A stretch of 64,000 bases of DNA from Chara braunii (taxonomy: Eukaryota > Streptophyta > Charophyceae > Charales > Characeae), in the NCBI GenBank assembly GCA_003427395.1, contig BFEA01000198.1, positions 1,044,667-1,108,666 on the forward strand, given 5' to 3'. The notes beneath the pieces are model-generated. The model ran no database searches. It had not been told where the DNA came from and saw only the letters and a program-made list of their open reading frames with translations. A program made the position numbers and the translations under genes. Shown one piece after another: positions 42,310 to 53,808 of the stretch (the stretch's first letter is position 1; every line of letters begins with the position of its first letter).

Positions 42310-44111
42310 TGTCGGCATGAATACCCTTACAAGGGTATCCGCCCTGGTTTTTGCAAGTGACAGAAATGCTTGGTTAACCTGGATCTTGAGTGCACGTGCG
42401 AAAAAATGCGAGGATCGCCCGCGCGTGGGCAAAGGTCTGCCTTGTCCCAGTAGGGAGTACGTGGGCACCCAATTTTAAGGCGCGCGATGGATTCTTCTGA
42501 TTGATGGGCGGCCGGTGTAGCCGGCCGACCTGGACCGTGTTACTGCCTTGGTTAGGGAATGAGAATTTGTTTTTGACCGATGCGCGCGGCCCAGTTGGAA
42601 GGCTGGACGGCCACGCGCGGGGCGGTGGCCCGGTGTGGGCACCTAAGGGCCGTGGGTACAAATGTGGACTAAAAGAGTGGTCAAGGCAGCATCTTAGCCC
42701 GGAGCGCCATGCAGTACCACTTTGTATGGGAAGCCGCGCCTGCAGGTTGCAGGCTTGGGCATAGCCCTATAGGTTACGGTGTCGGATTACCGCTACGGAG
42801 GTTTAGGGATCGAGGTTGCCGGAGTAGCGAAGCAGCGGCGGGGCGCGGCGAGAGGCTTGAGGGGGCGATGGGTCTGTGGGACTATCCCCCTCGCCTTTTG
42901 CAATTACGGGGGCCGCGGTCCCCGCCGCAGTGTCGTATGCGTTGCGGGGTTCTATACATCCGATTATGGATAATTTATTTAATTTGGATGTTTGTTATTA
43001 TTATTATTTTTCTTTCACGACCGTATGAGGCACGAAACAGCGGTAAGTACCCCCATGAATGGCTAAGGTGTAGACCAGTGCCTGGACTCGGATGAAGAAA
43101 CCTGGTGGGTAAGGCCAAGTATCCCAGATTGCTGGGGGTCGGTTGCCTCCGCGGGGCGGGGTACGTGTCCAAAAGGGGGGGGAGCAGGGGCGAACCGGGG
43201 CGAACCGGGGCGAGACTAGGCACTAGGTTCGTGCGCAGAAGGGGAGAAGCGCAATAGCAGGGGTAGGCAACAGCAGAGTGCCAGCAAGGGCTGAAAAACA
43301 AAGGCACAGTGAGCAGCAGGGAGCCGACGGAGAGGCACCCGGATGGGTTTCGGCGCCGAGTACATGCGCAGAGCAGCTAGGAGGGGAATTTGATTAACCC
43401 TTGGGGGCGTGGTGGGGCGTCGGCACGTGCAAGACCCATGGGAGAAATGTAAATTGGAGGCGGTACCGGGCAGATCCGCAACGTTAGCCGCGGAGGGGTG
43501 ACGTGGATCGGGCCGTACCCGGTCGCCTAAAGCGCTAGTCGCCGGCTGTGTCCTTCGGGGCATTCGTTAAAAATTGGAACGATATGGAAAGATTTTGTAC
43601 GACCCCGTGCAAGGATGATACATATGAATCGGGGAAAGGGGGAGCGGGCCCGGACGCTTGTTGCCTCCGTAGCTGAAGTACATGCTGGGAGTATCTGCCG
43701 GAATCCAGCCCCGAAAGAGGGCCACATTCGTGCCCGACGTTGTAGGGCGGGGCGGCACTATGACTGCTCAGGTCGCAGAGAGGCGTGGGGCGTTGCGGTG
43801 GTCGAGGTCCCTCGGGGTATCTGTCACAACCAGAACCGTACAGGGGGAACTAGTTGGCCCGCGCATGGCGCGGACATGTATAAAGCCGGGGTGGCATTCC
43901 CCTTGTCGGTTTTTGGCTGTCGGAGCTCTCCGGCTTGACCCGTGCGTTGTTTAAGTGTGGTAGGCCGACCGGTTGCGGGGAGTTAGTTTTGGTTGACGAC
44001 TACATGGAGGAGGAGGGGATAGCGGACAGGGAAGACGGCCGCAACGCGAATGAACCTGGTGCCCATTTACGGCCGGATGCGTTCGAAGGAGGAGAGCAGC
44101 GCGGGTGGGGA
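42310..44111. repeat. 1.8-kb direct repeat, copy A
   Basis: Near-identical by eye to 60937-62743 over its full length, in the same orientation, with small indels. It starts TGTCGGCATGAATACCC. A near-terminal palindrome, ATACCCTT/AAGGGTAT, lies at 42321-42338, and CGGCCGG/CCGGCCG forms a hairpin near 42515. Homology ends at GTGGGGA. The TG start would fit an LTR, but no CA end or internal coding region is seen. Frames inside it are not conserved as protein. Confidence 0.85.
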
Positions 44112-46794
44112 ACGATAGGACGAAAAACCCCACTCAGCAGTTCATTCCCTCACGACCCTATCGGGTTGGCCCCTCAAACATCCGACGCTCTAGACCTGGC
44201 AGACACTTCTTTTTCTACTTCCCTTAGGCCCATCTAAATAAGGTCTACCCCTACCATAGGGTCTCCTCACACATTCGCCTCATCCACGCCATCAGCTAAG
44301 CCGCCAATCAATCAATTATTCATACCCACAGTCATATAGGCCACCATACAATTTATCGCATTATTTTTCCCTTATCCACTCATATGCCTAGTTCTCCCTC
44401 ACTCCCATACCCGGATGTCGTTCCACCAGGGACAACGGTAGACTTCCGTTATCCCCGGCAACGACGCCACCTGTCGAGCGCATTGGTCCGACACCGCACG
44501 CGGCAACGCGGGACCCTCTCGGCCGCGTCACGCAGGAGATGGACCAACCTCTTCACGAGCACGCAAGTGGAGCTTCCTTAGGCCCCTCTGGCCGAGTGCG
44601 CCAGCCATACCTCTCCCGAGCCCCTACGACAAGATAGGGCCTACGTGAGGCACAACTTACCTCCACCTTACGTGAGCTGTCACCTCCCTTCGGTGGACGT
44701 ATCCCCGCTGAGCTACCAGTCCACAATACGAAAGCTAATCAATTGCAATCGCAGAGGTGGACCAGCCGAGGGCATTTCTCGTTCGTTGTAGCATAGGGGG
44801 TACGCGCGGTAATACGCCTATCGGACCCGCGCGTGAGTCGACATCTTGAGGGGGCTGAAGTCCCAAGCGCGGTTCGACGTCGGTCGACTAGGATGCATCC
44901 CGCACACCACGCGCACACCACTCTAACAACCACAAAACAACAACGCACACACGTACGCATACGCACGAAACGACCCACACAGATAATGCCACGCAAACAA
45001 CGTGGCAACGCTCCTAGCCCCTCGGTAGCCGTCTCATAACTTTCCACTGCGGAAATCAGGTGGGCGTTGCGCGCGAGACTAGGTATAAAGCCGCGCGGAC
45101 GCAGAGCTATCTCATACTGACTCGCAATGCAAGCGTCCACGAGCAGTTGCAATGATGGCGTACCATGTAGTACCCATACTCACGCGGTCCTCGTTAATCT
45201 CGAGGGCCGTATTTGACACTCAAGTGTCTGCTGACCCGCGCCTAGAGGGTTAATCTCTCGACGCTGGACAACCGCCATGTGCGGTTGGAGACCACACACC
45301 CTCTTCTGCATCTTATGCAGAGCGGGTGGTACACAGGTCCACGCCTGTGGTGGTAGTCGTCTCTCGCGGCCCTGGGGGTAAGTCCTCCACGGGCCTAGGC
45401 GAAAGTCAAGGGGTTTGACTTTGACGGCTGCCACGGACTTCAACGTCCAACCATAAAAAAATCTCTAAAAAGTAAGCAAAACATGCACGAAACCAAGAAG
45501 AGGAAATAGGGCAAAGATCCCCTGGCTTTTAAAAGGGCTCATGACCTTGGGGCACCCTTCCCCTCTGTGGGTGGTGTCGGCGGCCTACAATAATCCCAAC
45601 GCTGCGCCTACGCGCGAGCCCGTCAATCCCATAACTTTCAGATGTTGGGACAGCGAAGCGTAGCGCGCGGGACTCTAACATAAAGTTGCGCGGTCGCTGG
45701 CCAATTCTATGCCAACCACCGATGCCAATCGTACGTGGTAATCACGGCTCCGGCCTCGCGATATTGAATGGCTGAAGGAACACATCGCAAGGGGCCACCC
45801 CTCACGATATTGAACGGTTGAAGGACACGTTGTTCGGCCCTCGCGACATTACCGCCTTCAAGGTGGGGTGTCTCGCCGGCCAAAGTAAATAGGCTCTGTG
45901 CGAGGGGAGACTCCTCCCCTGCAGAGCCTAGGGCTTGGGATGTCCTGGACAAAGACCTTGAATCCCGGCCCAGGACCAACGTCCGACTAAGAAAGCCTTA
46001 AGACGCAAATGGGCAGAAGGGAGGGTCTTCCCTACCCCTCAACCTCAACCTTTAAACGGGATTTTAACACGGGCCTCTTAGGCCTCTTAAATATTCATCA
46101 CAAGCACACCCACGCATACACGCATACCGCCTTCAATAGGGATGGGACGATCACTTCTCATAGGGACAGTGAGACTCCTCACAACCATGTATATGTATAT
46201 GGAATCACGGGCAATCCAAATTCAAAATCCGAGCCACATGACATACCTGCAATCACACCAAAAATCAAACGACAACACGCCCTACACGGAGTCAACCCCA
46301 ACCATTCTCTATGCTCATACCCCCTTCGCTTTAGCCATGCAAGCCCCAACCACCGATCCAGCCAACCCCAATTAAATACTCAGTACCTTTGTTAAATGGC
46401 CATTCAATAGAAGTACGGGTGAAACCCTTAACAAACAGTAAAACCACCAGGGCTAAAGCCTTTTACGTTGAGTATGGAGAGTGGGTTGGAATTGAGCCGA
46501 AGACCGACGAATCGGCAACCGACATGTTATCAGTGATAACAGAAGGTGATCCTCGAGGGGTCAAGCTGAGTCTAGTTCTGATCTTGAATCAGACACCCCA
46601 AAGGACCTGTAGCACAAGATAGGTCAAATGCCCAAGCTAAATCATCAGCATATGGGGGATAAACCTCCATAGCACATTTTTACTCAAAGCTACCTGCCAA
46701 CTAAGTTCAAGCCTGCCTCTAAGCCAGTGCCCAAGCAAAGGTAGACTAATGGCTGAATCTCCCCTACTCAGGGTGGATTGCCAGAATCCCCACC
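44112..46794. other. non-coding, with one duplicated hairpin block
   Basis: No protein family recognised. Blocks at about 45036-45110 and 45630-45702 share CATAACTTTC, a GCGCGC/GCGCG stem and a loop ending in TAAAG, with divergent spacer. The rest is low-complexity, with CA-rich and short antisense frames. Confidence 0.4.
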
Positions 46795-47385
46795 TGTCAA
46801 AATATAATCTAACTCTTCTAATTCAAGAAAATTTCGCCAGCACTTCTCGTAGGAAAAATGTCTTTTCAGAATTTATACAAGCTCAAATATCAAAAGCCGG
46901 CGTAATCTACAATTCTTGGAAGTCAGACTTTGTCTAACTCCCTGAATTAGTAGAAATTTTGGCAGCACCCCCTTTGGAATTGGGGATTTCCCAAATTTAT
47001 ACCAGGTCAACTTTGAACCCAGCTCCCAACTTTGAGTTTAACTTAGACAAAATCAGACTTACCCCTTAGTTTTGCAGAAATTTCGGCAACACTCCCCTTA
47101 GAAAAGTGCTTTCCCAAAATTTATACAAAACTAAGTTTAGGGCTTAAGACTAACCTTGACTTCTCAAAGTCCAATTTTGTTTAACTCCCTGAATTAGCAA
47201 AAATTTGGGCAGCACTCCCCTTAGAAAAGGAGATTTTTCAAATTTTTACAAAGTCAGATATACAGAAAAGGCAAGTTGAACATTGACAAGTCAAAATTTG
47301 TCTTACTCCTTGAATCTGTAAAACATTTCGGCAGCGCTTCCCGTAGGAAAAGTAGCTTACCAAAATTTATACAAACTCAAGTATA
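46795..47385. repeat. About 123-bp satellite, five copies, each with a local hairpin
   Basis: GGCAGCAC-like words recur at about 46836, 46961, 47084, 47208 and 47330. Each unit has GAAATTT before it and CCCCTTAGAAAAG then AAATTTATAC after it. The small stems differ by copy: CCCC/GGGG (copy 2), CACT/AGTG (copy 3), CTCC/GGAG (copy 4), TTCC/GGAA (copy 5). It abuts the hairpin array at 47.67 kb. Confidence 0.85.
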
Positions 47386-47667
47386 CAACGAGTCTCAGAA
47401 AATACGAGAATCGATCTAAGTAAAATAAAGTCAACTCAGGAAATGCAGGAATTAATCTAGCTCCTATCGCTCTAGCACGTGGCGAGCCTCTAAAGCAACT
47501 ACCTGTCAACCTGAAACCCAGACCAAGTAGTAATCTCACTCAGCCACATGCAAGCCAAGCCACAAAGGTAAGTACTCTCACCAGCCCCAAGCTCCTTTAA
47601 CAAACAATAGTTCATGCTTCCTCAGTAAGTTACCCCTTTATACCCAACTTACATAAGGCATAGGTCA

Positions 47668-48602
47668 GGGCACCTAAACTTACAGACCGTGCCCAACTTA
47701 GCCACGTCCAAAGTCAGAATACCTAAACTTATAGAGCGTTCTGACTTGGCCAGGTATACACAAACAGAGAGCACAACTACTTCTCTCTTCTTTGGGCGTA
47801 TGACTAGATCACTCTAGTCGTCCTGAACTGTTTAAATAGCCAAATTATATATACCTCTCTGAACTTAATCTTCAAAGGGGACATAAGGCTGAGCCGCTCA
47901 ACTTAGAACACTGCTCAGCCTGCCCAGGTTTACCTTCAGTTATACCTCATAATTATACTCTCTTCAATTATGATAAGCTATAACCAGACTACCTTAACTT
48001 ATAGAGCGGCCTGACTAGCCTGTTCTCAATAGCATAGTAATATAGTACAATCAAATTATATCCATTGGGTTCCACCATGTGCGAGGCATTGGGTCAGACT
48101 ACCTAAACTTATAGAGCGGTCTGATCCTCTGCCATGTTCTTTCTTCTCTGGTCTAGTCTGTGCGAGGCAGTGAGACAGGCTACCTAAACTTATAGAGCGG
48201 TCTGCCTCCTGCCAGAGTTATTCCCTCAGAATAAAAACAGGGGAAGGGTTGAACCACCTTAACTTATAGAACGGTTCAGACCTCCTCGTTCAGAACCAAA
48301 GAAACTGAAAGAACCCCAAGTAAAACGAGGCAACCGAAGGTACCTAAACTTATAGAGCGCCTTGGGTCCCTGAAAGTCACCCACAATCCAACCCTCACAA
48401 GTCAGAGCAGTCAGGTCACCTAAACTTATAGAGTTTCCTGACTCTCCATACAGCTCACAGCATTGGGTCTCCCCAAACTTATGAGGACATCCGAGCCTCC
48501 AGGGCTTCAGGCTACCTAAACTTATAGAGCGGCCTGAGGCTCCATGCAATCCAAAAATAAACAAAGCGTTGGGCTTCCCCAAACTTAAGGGGACCTCCCA
48601 GC
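47668..48602. repeat. Array of about 12 conserved-loop, variable-stem hairpins (family B)
   Basis: The loop TACCTAAACTTATAGAGCG or a close variant recurs about every 45-175 bp, and each copy is enclosed by its own complementary arms. Clear cases (left/right): 47668-47694 GGGCAC/GTGCCC; 47711-47747 AAGTCAGAA/TTCTGACTT; 47886-47921 AGGCTGAGC/GCTCAGCCT; 48091-48127 GGGTCAGAC/GTCTGATCC; 48250-48278 TGAACC/GGTTCA; 48333-48367 ACCGAAGG/CCTTGGGT; 48409-48443 AGTCAGG/CCTGACT; 48504-48540 GCTTCAGGC/GCCTGAGGC. Weaker ones lie near 47999, 48190, 48477 and 48584. The sequence outside the hairpins is not repetitive. Position is 5' of element 2, next to an inverted arm shared with the window end. Confidence 0.9.
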
Positions 48603-49139
48603 CTTAGTGACCCAGTCAATCTGCACACAATACTGCCTTCCTCCCAACCTTCCCCCAGATGCAACCCATTTCCTTCACAATCTGCTTTCAAACAATCAAC
48701 AAACTGAAACTGAGATTTGCCCATACATTCCTTTACTTCAATCTGACTTACGTCCTGCAAGTCAAGCTCAGAGCCAAGTACAGGATCCACACAATCCACT
48801 CAGTCAAACGTAGAGAGATGTACAGGTAGGGGTTATAGTTGGGTCTATAGAGGGAGTCAAGGGATTACCACTCAGTTCCCTGCCTCCAGGACTCCGCCTG
48901 AGCCCCAGCAGAGCTTCCGCAATCGGTGGGGCAACCTCCTACAGAGGCCTTGGCGCGGGTTACGGGCCACCCGCCCGCCTGCCGCCTTCCTCTCAGAGGC
49001 AAAGGAGTAGACTCAGAGTAAGAAGAAGAGCAGAAAGAGAAAGTCCGAGACTCTCAGATCCAAGGGAGATGCACTCAGGCTCGCGTGAGAGGGTTTTTAA
49101 GCCTTCAGCGCCTGAGGGTCCCACAATGATGGCCAAAAA

Positions 49140-50291
49140 TGTGACAGCTTGGTCAATCCTTCATTCAAACTGCCAAGTCTAAATCCCCTGAGAACTCTCC
49201 AAGTTTGCAGCAATGGACCCACCCTGCTTTCAGAGTCTCGCCCCTTCCCTGAGCCTTTCCGCCATAGCGCCACAGGTTGCACTAGTCAGCGGCAATCGAT
49301 CAACAGGTGCTAGCAAGTGGCCTCCACCCGCCGGTCACAGCCCACAGGCAGCTATAAGCAGCAGCAGCCCACAGTCGGCAGGAACAATCCAAATACGGTT
49401 CGCGGTAACAGCGAGCAGCCGCTGCGCAGTCCTTGGCAACCGTAGCCGACTGCTCGTAGTAACAGTTCACACCGTTAACAACAGCTGTTGCGGTATGTAG
49501 TAGCACCCAGCAACCACCAGGAGCAGCCACGCACCCACCATTACCAGCGGTATAGATCTGCAGTCGCCGCCATGCGGCAGTAGCCACAGCCTGTAGCAAT
49601 CTGCAGCCCTCGCCCCCAGTCCACTGGTACAGCCACAGCGCAGTTCTACTATAACTTGTCTCTCGGCCTTTAGCATTTAACCCCCCCCCTCGCGGCTCGC
49701 TACCTTACTCCAAATCATACAACCGATCGGCCACGCACGGCCAGGTAAGTCCTCCTTTACCCCCCTCCGAATGCAGCTGGCCACCCGTCCTGGTCAGATC
49801 CTTACCACTCCCTGCGATGCCTCTACTCCGTGCCTCCTGCAATCGCGGATTGCGTCCCTACGGGTAAGCACCTACCCTCGCTGCTTGCCCCTGTGCCTAC
49901 ACCCCTCTCCTAGCTCATTGCGGCAATGCACCCGCCTGTCTGGTGTGACTAGGTTCATGCAAAGCTCTCGGGAGGTCGTGCAATCCAAGGTGAATTCTCC
50001 CCCACTTCCTTTCGTTTTCGAATGCACCTAGCGCGAAACCGCGTCTAGGTTTGTCCGGACCTCTTTCCTTTACTAACTCTACTCCCACTTTCTTCTCACT
50101 AATGCTAACTTCAAGGTCGGAGTCGTCTATGAGTCGAATCTCCGTTGAGCTCCTCCACTCGCTCGATCTTGTTACAATCGGATGGGAAGTTCGCTTTCCT
50201 TCTCCCTGCCATAGTTCCTCCCGCCATTTCCTCACGCAAACCTTCTTTTCTCTAACTTCTCATTCTGTTATCCCTCTGCCAGAACTAACCG
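49140..50291 (+). repeat. Inverted repeat arm, left
   Basis: This 1.15-kb stretch is the reverse complement of 62828-64000 at high identity by eye. Homology ends abruptly at 50291 (AGAACTAACCG), where gag sequence of element 2 begins. It contains CAGGTAAGT near 49742 and GGGTAAGC near 49865, which resemble 5' splice sites. Frames within it differ from the other arm mainly by replacement changes, so it does not look protein-coding. It may be the LTR or leader of element 2 or of another element. Confidence 0.88.
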
Positions 50292-51398
50292 CCCAAGCTA
50301 CCCGGCGACTCAAGGCCAGCCTGTGGCCCAACCGCCGCCCTCCCAGCAGGCCTCGCAAGCTAGTGTGGCCGGGGGAGGGAGTCAGGGACAAGGCGGGCAA
50401 GGCAATGGGGGCAGGGGCCAAGGGGGTCGAGGAGGGGGTGGCCGGGGGCGAGGAGGAAATGGGGGAGGCCGTGGAGGAGGTTGGAGTGGTCAGGGGGGTC
50501 AAAACCAAGGCAGCCAAGGTAGTCAGGAGGGGGGCCAAGGGTACGGGAGGCCCCGCTTCGATTGGAGGAATGCAACTTGTTGGCATAGGGACAAGGCGGG
50601 CAAGGCAATGGGGGCAGGGGCCAAGGGGGTCGAGGAGGGGGTGGCCGGGGGCGAGAAGGAAATGGGGGAGGCCGTGGAGGAGGTTGGAGTGGTCAGGGGG
50701 GTCAAAACCAAGGCAGCCAAGGTAGTCAGGAGGGGGGCCAAGGGTACGGGAGGCCCCGCTTCGATTGGAGGAATGCAACTTGTTGGCATTGTGGCGAGGT
50801 GGGCCACACTATACGGTTCTGTCAACAACGGCGGGATGATGAGCTAGCGGGACTGATTTCCTCATGTATGGACGGGGACATATACGATAGGTGGGGGAAG
50901 CACATCGATCCCAAGACCCCGGGAGGAATCAGGCAGGAAGCCCTCAGGCGAGTGGCGGCAGGGCCGCTATCCGCCCCGACAATGTTTAGAATATGGCAAG
51001 AAAGGGAGGATCCGGGCGTGAAAGTCGAGGAGATTGTGGATGAAAACGAGAAGGTGACTCAACGACTAAAGGCGGGGACTATAAAGGAAGAACCTATCGT
51101 CGTTGAGTCGAATGACGAGGGGGTGGAGGTGGTGAGAGAGTCCGCCTCGACCATCCTGGAAAGGATGGAGGACCTGCTTGCAAAGGTCGGTGGGTATCAG
51201 GAACGATTGAGGGTGATGTGCGGAGAGGCTCGGGAGTGGGAAATGAACCTTCCTGAAGTAATGCTCTATGGGTCCGGCCCGGAGTCATCATCAGGACCAC
51301 AAGGGTGTCCAAGCGTAGCGACGGCCGGGGCAGGTCCTAGGTCAGGGATGACCTTCAGACCCCCTACGTCACATGGAAGGGTGCCACATGCCGTGTAA
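50292..51398 (+). pseudogene. Gag C-terminal part: RGG-rich region and CCHC knuckle (element 2)
   Basis: The frame opens in Gln/Gly-rich sequence (QPPPSQQASQASVAGGGSQG), continues into an RGG/GGN-rich tract, and reaches CWHCGEVGHTIRFC at 50781-50822, a C-X2-C-X4-H-X4-C knuckle. A 203-bp tandem duplication splits the frame between the tract and the knuckle. A coiled, acidic stretch follows to a TAA at 51396. The Gly/Arg tract and knuckle are expected to bind RNA. Confidence 0.8.
50387..50792 (+). repeat. 203-bp tandem duplication in gag
   Basis: Copies 50387-50589 and 50590-50792 differ at one position seen (GAGGAGG versus GAGAAGG). Since 203 is not a multiple of three, the duplication shifts the frame, and copy 1 ends in a half knuckle (CWH then Arg). 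It is either very recent or an assembly artefact. Confidence 0.93.
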
Positions 51399-52345
51399 AC
51401 CAGGGGCCAAAGCAAGCCTACCGCTAGTCAAGGGCCCAGCCAGGCACCTAGTCGGGCACCTCCTCGAAGGGAACCTAAGCCTGAACGAAAGAAAGAAGTG
51501 GTGGAGGTTCAGGGGGAGGAAGAGGAGGAGGATGACGAAGAGGATGAGAGGCTCCGACAGGAGGAGGATCAGCGAGCCGAGCAGAGGACCAAGAAGAGAG
51601 GAATTCAGGGAGGGGCGGAGACGAGCCTGCATGACGGCGCGCCAAAAAAGAAGAAGTACGCGGTCCGACTGGAGGAGGGTTTTGACGTGGAGCGAATGGT
51701 GGACAAACTCCTGGAAGGTCACAATGACTTGATGAATTTAAAAGACATCTTTGCGTCAGCACCAAGGCTCCGTGGTGAGTTGAAAGGGCGGCTCTCACAA
51801 AGGTTAGTGCCCAACGTCCACCTGAGCTCAATTCTGCCCAGGGAGATAAAGTGGACGGAGGCGGGCACCAGGATGGATTGGAAATGTGTGGCATGTGGGT
51901 TGGTGGATTTGAAGGTGAGAGAGCAGCCGAGCATCGCAATGGTGGACATGGGCGTTGAGATGGAAACCATCCGGGAGCGGGACGCGACCATGCTAGGGCT
52001 GGAGGTTGACCATTCGGACCATGGTGTGCTGCACGTGCCAACTGTAAGGCAATTTTTTGCAGCATCGCGTCTAAAGTGATGGTGGAAATTGGGAGGGTAA
52101 GGGCGCGAACGAGCTTCTTCGTCATGCCCGATGTCGACCACCCTATCCTTCTGGGGAGGTTGTTTCTCTGCCGAACGGAGACCTTGGTCTTCAATAGGCA
52201 TGAGGGGACGATGATCCTGGCCCTATCTGATCCGGCCTACGGGAACTACGAAATCATCAAGTGCTGGAACAAAGGGCCCGGAAGTGGTAGGAATAGGCTC
52301 AACCTCGGCTCCTTTACCTTCGAGGAGTCGGAGTACGCGCAATGA
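51399..52345 (+). pseudogene. Protease region with altered active site (element 2)
   Basis: The Gag frame continues past the TAA as an acidic linker, a DVERMVDKLLEGHNDLMNLK segment also seen in element 1, then SIAMVDMGVEMETIR. The retropepsin triplet is Asp-Met-Gly at 51945-51953, so the Ser/Thr is missing; ATG is one CpG transition from ACG. A frameshift near 52025 leads into MPDVDHPILLGRLFLCRTET, the protease C-terminal part. The frame stops at a TGA at 52343-52345. Confidence 0.8.
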
Positions 52346-53808
52346 AGACTCCGGGAGGAACAAGAGGAGGAAGGAGCGGGCGAGGTATTGTCCCTGAGCC
52401 TCAACGATGTAACTAAGGCAATGGAGGTGGTGACGGCGCATGATATGGCGGACCCTGAAGCTATAAAGGCATTGAGGGAGCAGGTCCTGGAAAACCCTCA
52501 AGTGGGAGAAGTGGAACTGATCTATCGGCTTTCAGGAAGGAAAGGGGACCCTGCGATGGCCCAGGCCCGAACGATAAGCCAGCCTTTTTTAGGGGAGGGC
52601 TTAAGCAGGGCTCCCAAAGGCGGTACAAGACCATAGACAAGAAGTGCTGCCCAGTCCCCGTGCTTGTTACGGAGGATGAAGAGGCCTATTATGAGCGGGA
52701 GCGGGGACTGATCAAACGAATGCGGGAGCGTGCGCAAGCAGGGTCGTATCGAATAAATGATGGGAATGAAGAGGAGTTGGTAATTGGCGAGTCTGACTTC
52801 CTTTCGCCCCAGGAGAGGACCTTGATGGTGGGGACCATGAAGAGGAGGCATTGCGCATATGCGTTTAACGATGACGAGCGTGGGAGGTTGGACGTGGATA
52901 AGATCCCAATGATACGAATCCATACCGTCCCACACGAACCATGGAATCTGAGGGGCGCGCGATACCCGAATCCAGATGAAGAGAAGAAGGTGGTGGACTA
53001 CCTGGACGGGAAGATGCGGACATACGTGGCAGACTATTCCAGTGGACCGTATGCCTCCCCTTGGTTTTGTTTTATCAAGCCGAACGGGACGCTACGGTGG
53101 GTGCAGGATTTGCAACGATTGAATGCAGTGACGGTGCGGGTCACGAGAAGATTGCCGAACGCGGACGCCCTGTCAGAGTCATGCGCAGGAAGGCCTATAA
53201 TCGCACTTATAGACCTTTATTCTGGGTATGACCAGTTTCCTGTATACCCGCCGGATAGGCCAGTGACGACAATGCTTACGCCAAGGGGGCTGATCCACAT
53301 GAACGTGGCCCCTCAGGGGTGGACTAATGTGGTGGCGATGGTGCAAAGGCACATAATTAGGGCCATGCAAACGGTTAGTCCACATATTACCCAGCCCTAC
53401 ATTGACGATCTGGCAGTCAAGGGTCCAAAAGAGAAGGAGGAAGACGAAGTGATGCCCGGAGTGAAGCGGTTCGTCTGGAAACACATCTAGGATATCGACC
53501 AGGTTCTGGGTCTGTTGGAGGAGCACAACTTGACGGCGAGCAGCCCCAAGTCGAAGCACTGTATGAGGGAGGCCACGATTCTAGGTTTTGTCTGCAATGA
53601 GAAGGGGCGGAGGCCAGATGTGAAAAAAACGGACAAGATCCTAGAGTTGTCAGTCCCCTTTCAGTCAATAACGGACGTGAGGAGTTTCCTTGGGACCTGT
53701 GGCTTTTGGAGGAGTTTTGTGAAGGACTTCGCCACCAAGACGGAGCATTTGAGGAAGCTGGTGCGTCAGGATTAGGAATGGGTCTGGGGCGAAGCCTAGG
53801 AAAAGGTT
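52346..53808 (+). pseudogene. Reverse transcriptase (element 2)
   Basis: The main open part is 52660-53490. Motifs include FNDDERGRLDVDKIPMIRIH, GPYASPWFCFIKPNGTLRWV, LIDLYSGYDQFPVY (motif A), APQGWTN and YIDDLAVKG, with the YIDD box at 53398-53409. After a TAG at 53488 the same frame continues through the SFLGTCGFWRSFVKDFATK connection segment, broken by TAG at 53773 and 53797. The enzyme would copy element RNA into cDNA in the virus-like particle. Confidence 0.95.

Noticed and set aside
42310-44111. Several frames up to 128 codons shared with copy B
   Set aside because: They are shifted or interrupted between copies A and B by small indels, as expected for non-coding repeats.
47668-48602. 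CRISPR array
   Set aside because: Repeats are spaced irregularly (about 45-175 bp), the conserved part is a hairpin loop rather than a whole direct repeat, and there are no cas genes in this eukaryotic context.
49771-50031. Conserved 86-codon protein present in both inverted arms
   Set aside because: Differences between the two copies are mostly amino-acid replacements, which argues against coding constraint; the match simply reflects the DNA repeat.
50260-50828. Long minus-strand frames opposite gag
   Set aside because: Shadow of the Gly-rich tract, which yields Pro/Ala/Ser-rich frames on the other strand.
51475-52201. 239-codon and 160-codon minus frames opposite the protease region
   Set aside because: Antisense shadows of a recognisable pol frame.
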